A stretch of DNA of 7,018 nucleotides from Muribaculaceae bacterium (lineage in GTDB: Bacteria; Bacteroidota; Bacteroidia; Bacteroidales; Muribaculaceae): assembly GCA_022511505.1 (NCBI GenBank), contig JAFLTK010000156.1, positions 1 through 7,018 on the forward strand, read 5' to 3'. The notes below the pieces were generated by a model. That model saw only the letters and a program-made list of their open reading frames with translations, was not told the origin of the DNA and searched no databases. The translations under genes were made by a program, and so were the position numbers. Below, in pieces: positions 6,207 through 7,018 of the stretch; within the stretch, counting starts at the first letter, position 1; every line of letters starts with the position of its first letter.

Positions 6207-6977
6207 TTAATCGGTTGTAAGAAAACTTGTTAGCACTGCGGCGGTTTGTCGCGGGTTGTCAAGGAAACTGTAGTGTCCACAGCCGGGGAACGAGACGAGC
6301 CCGGTGTCGGGGATAAGTTTGGCCATCTTTCTGGCGTCGGCGAGTGGGGTAGCGGTGTCGTTTTCACCCCAAATTAATAATGTGGGCGCCTTGATGGATG
6401 GCATGACGTGGCAGAGGTCCTCGTTGACAACCTTTGAGAGAATTGCGCGCATGCGCGGTGACGCATTGTTGTAGTCAGCCGAACCGCGTTTAGCGCGCTG
6501 TTGCTCAATGAGTTGCTCGGCCCTTTCGCGGCCATGGGTCAGTTTTAACAGCGCTTTTGAGGCCTTGAAACTATAAACCTTGATGTAATATTTCAGAGGT
6601 CGCTTGGGCTTGACGCCGGCAGCATCGACGAGGATGAGTTTTTTGACCGGATTTCGCGATGAATAGAGGATGCCGACGCGGCCTCCAAACGAGTGGCCCA
6701 GGAGGATAGGGTTTTCAATCCCCTCGGCTTTCAGCAGGCTTTCCATCATAGCGGTGTATTGCTCGACGCCCCAGGTCGATGAGGGCTCGTCAGACTCTCC
6801 AAAGCCCGGGAAATCGACGGCAAGGGTCGACATGCCGGCGGCCGAGGCTACAGCGGTCAGCGAAGCCAAGGTTGTCAAGTTGCAACCCCAGCCATGCATA
6901 AGCACCACAGTATCAGCGCCCTTCTTGTCCAACTGATAGTGAACCTTTATGCCGTCAAATTCATAATACTTTTTCAT
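6207..6977 (-). CDS. Alpha/beta-fold hydrolase
   Basis: This is a 256-residue serine hydrolase of the alpha/beta-fold superfamily, with no signal peptide and so probably cytoplasmic. The oxyanion-hole motif HGWG is at 28-31, the nucleophile elbow GHSFGG at 94-99 (S96), the acid in GENDTATP (D207), and the catalytic histidine in GCGHYSF (H235). A helical cap of about 75 residues (122-195) lies between strands; it is rich in Lys and Arg and would set substrate choice. Length and motif spacing are normal, and the triad looks intact, so an active esterase, amidase or peptidase is likely, but the substrate cannot be read from the sequence. It is the first gene of the leftward operon, 9 nt before the MurF-like gene, which suggests a substrate connected with the ligase product or its acceptor. 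The ATG at 6977 is supported by a -7 box 25 nt upstream. Confidence 0.88.
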   Translation of the reverse strand: MKKYYEFDGIKVHYQLDKKGADTVVLMHGWGCNLTTLASLTAVASAAGMSTLAVDFPGFGESDEPSSTWGVEQYTAMMESLLKAEGIENPILLGHSFGGRVGILYSSRNPVKKLILVDAAGVKPKRPLKYYIKVYSFKASKALLKLTHGRERAEQLIEQQRAKRGSADYNNASPRMRAILSKVVNEDLCHVMPSIKAPTLLIWGENDTATPLADARKMAKLIPDTGLVSFPGCGHYSFLDNPRQTAAVLTSFLTTD

Positions 6978-7001
6978 CGCGATGTTTATAATATCCGGCT
7001 A

Positions 7002-7009
7002 CAAAGGTA
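7002..7009 (-). promoter_or_regulatory. Bacteroidetes-type -7 promoter element for the leftward operon
   Basis: Read on the - strand, TACCTTTG matches TAnnTTTG and lies 24 nt before the hydrolase ATG (between 7002 and 6977). The -33 element would fall beyond the right edge and cannot be checked. No comparable element is seen in the gaps before the MurF-like gene, ddl or the small gene, which fits one transcript for all four. Confidence 0.6.
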
Positions 7010-7018
7010 ATAAAAATG

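Overview
The window looks like chromosome from a Bacteroidales bacterium, probably of the Muribaculaceae or a close relative. Three things suggest this: two matches to the Bacteroidetes -7 promoter element TAnnTTTG, each placed just upstream of a good start codon; no convincing Shine-Dalgarno sequences; and the character of the proteins. The genus is an inference and was not tested.

Layout: a non-coding left edge (1-199) carries a perfect 19-bp hairpin and a promoter-like element. Two genes then run rightwards only 4 nt apart: a MATE-family multidrug/toxin exporter (200-1600) and a COG2509-type FAD-dependent oxidoreductase (1605-3197). Four genes run leftwards as one apparent operon: an alpha/beta hydrolase (6977-6207), a membrane-anchored MurF-like Mur ligase (6197-4578), a long-form D-Ala-D-Ala ligase (4538-3354) and a 60-residue two-helix membrane protein (3345-3163). 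The gaps are 9, 39 and 8 nt. A -7 element at 7009-7002 sits upstream of the first gene. The two units converge and their 3' ends overlap by 35 bp (3163-3197), with no clear intrinsic terminator between them.

The leftward operon is the most interesting part. In canonical peptidoglycan synthesis Ddl makes D-Ala-D-Ala and MurF attaches it to UDP-MurNAc-tripeptide in the cytoplasm. Here the MurF-like protein has the ATP-binding and C-terminal ligase domains, but in place of the usual N-terminal UDP-substrate-binding domain it has about 170 residues with roughly five membrane helices. The Ddl partner is longer than the common form of about 300-330 residues. It keeps the catalytic triad but, by eye, seems to differ at a residue that contacts the second D-amino acid. 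With the hydrolase and the small membrane protein this suggests a membrane-associated, possibly accessory route that attaches a D-Ala-type dipeptide to a non-standard, perhaps lipid-linked, acceptor. That function is inference; the gene order and domain architecture can be read from the sequence.

The rightward pair is ordinary in content. The window shows no tRNA, rRNA, CRISPR array, insertion sequence or phage gene.
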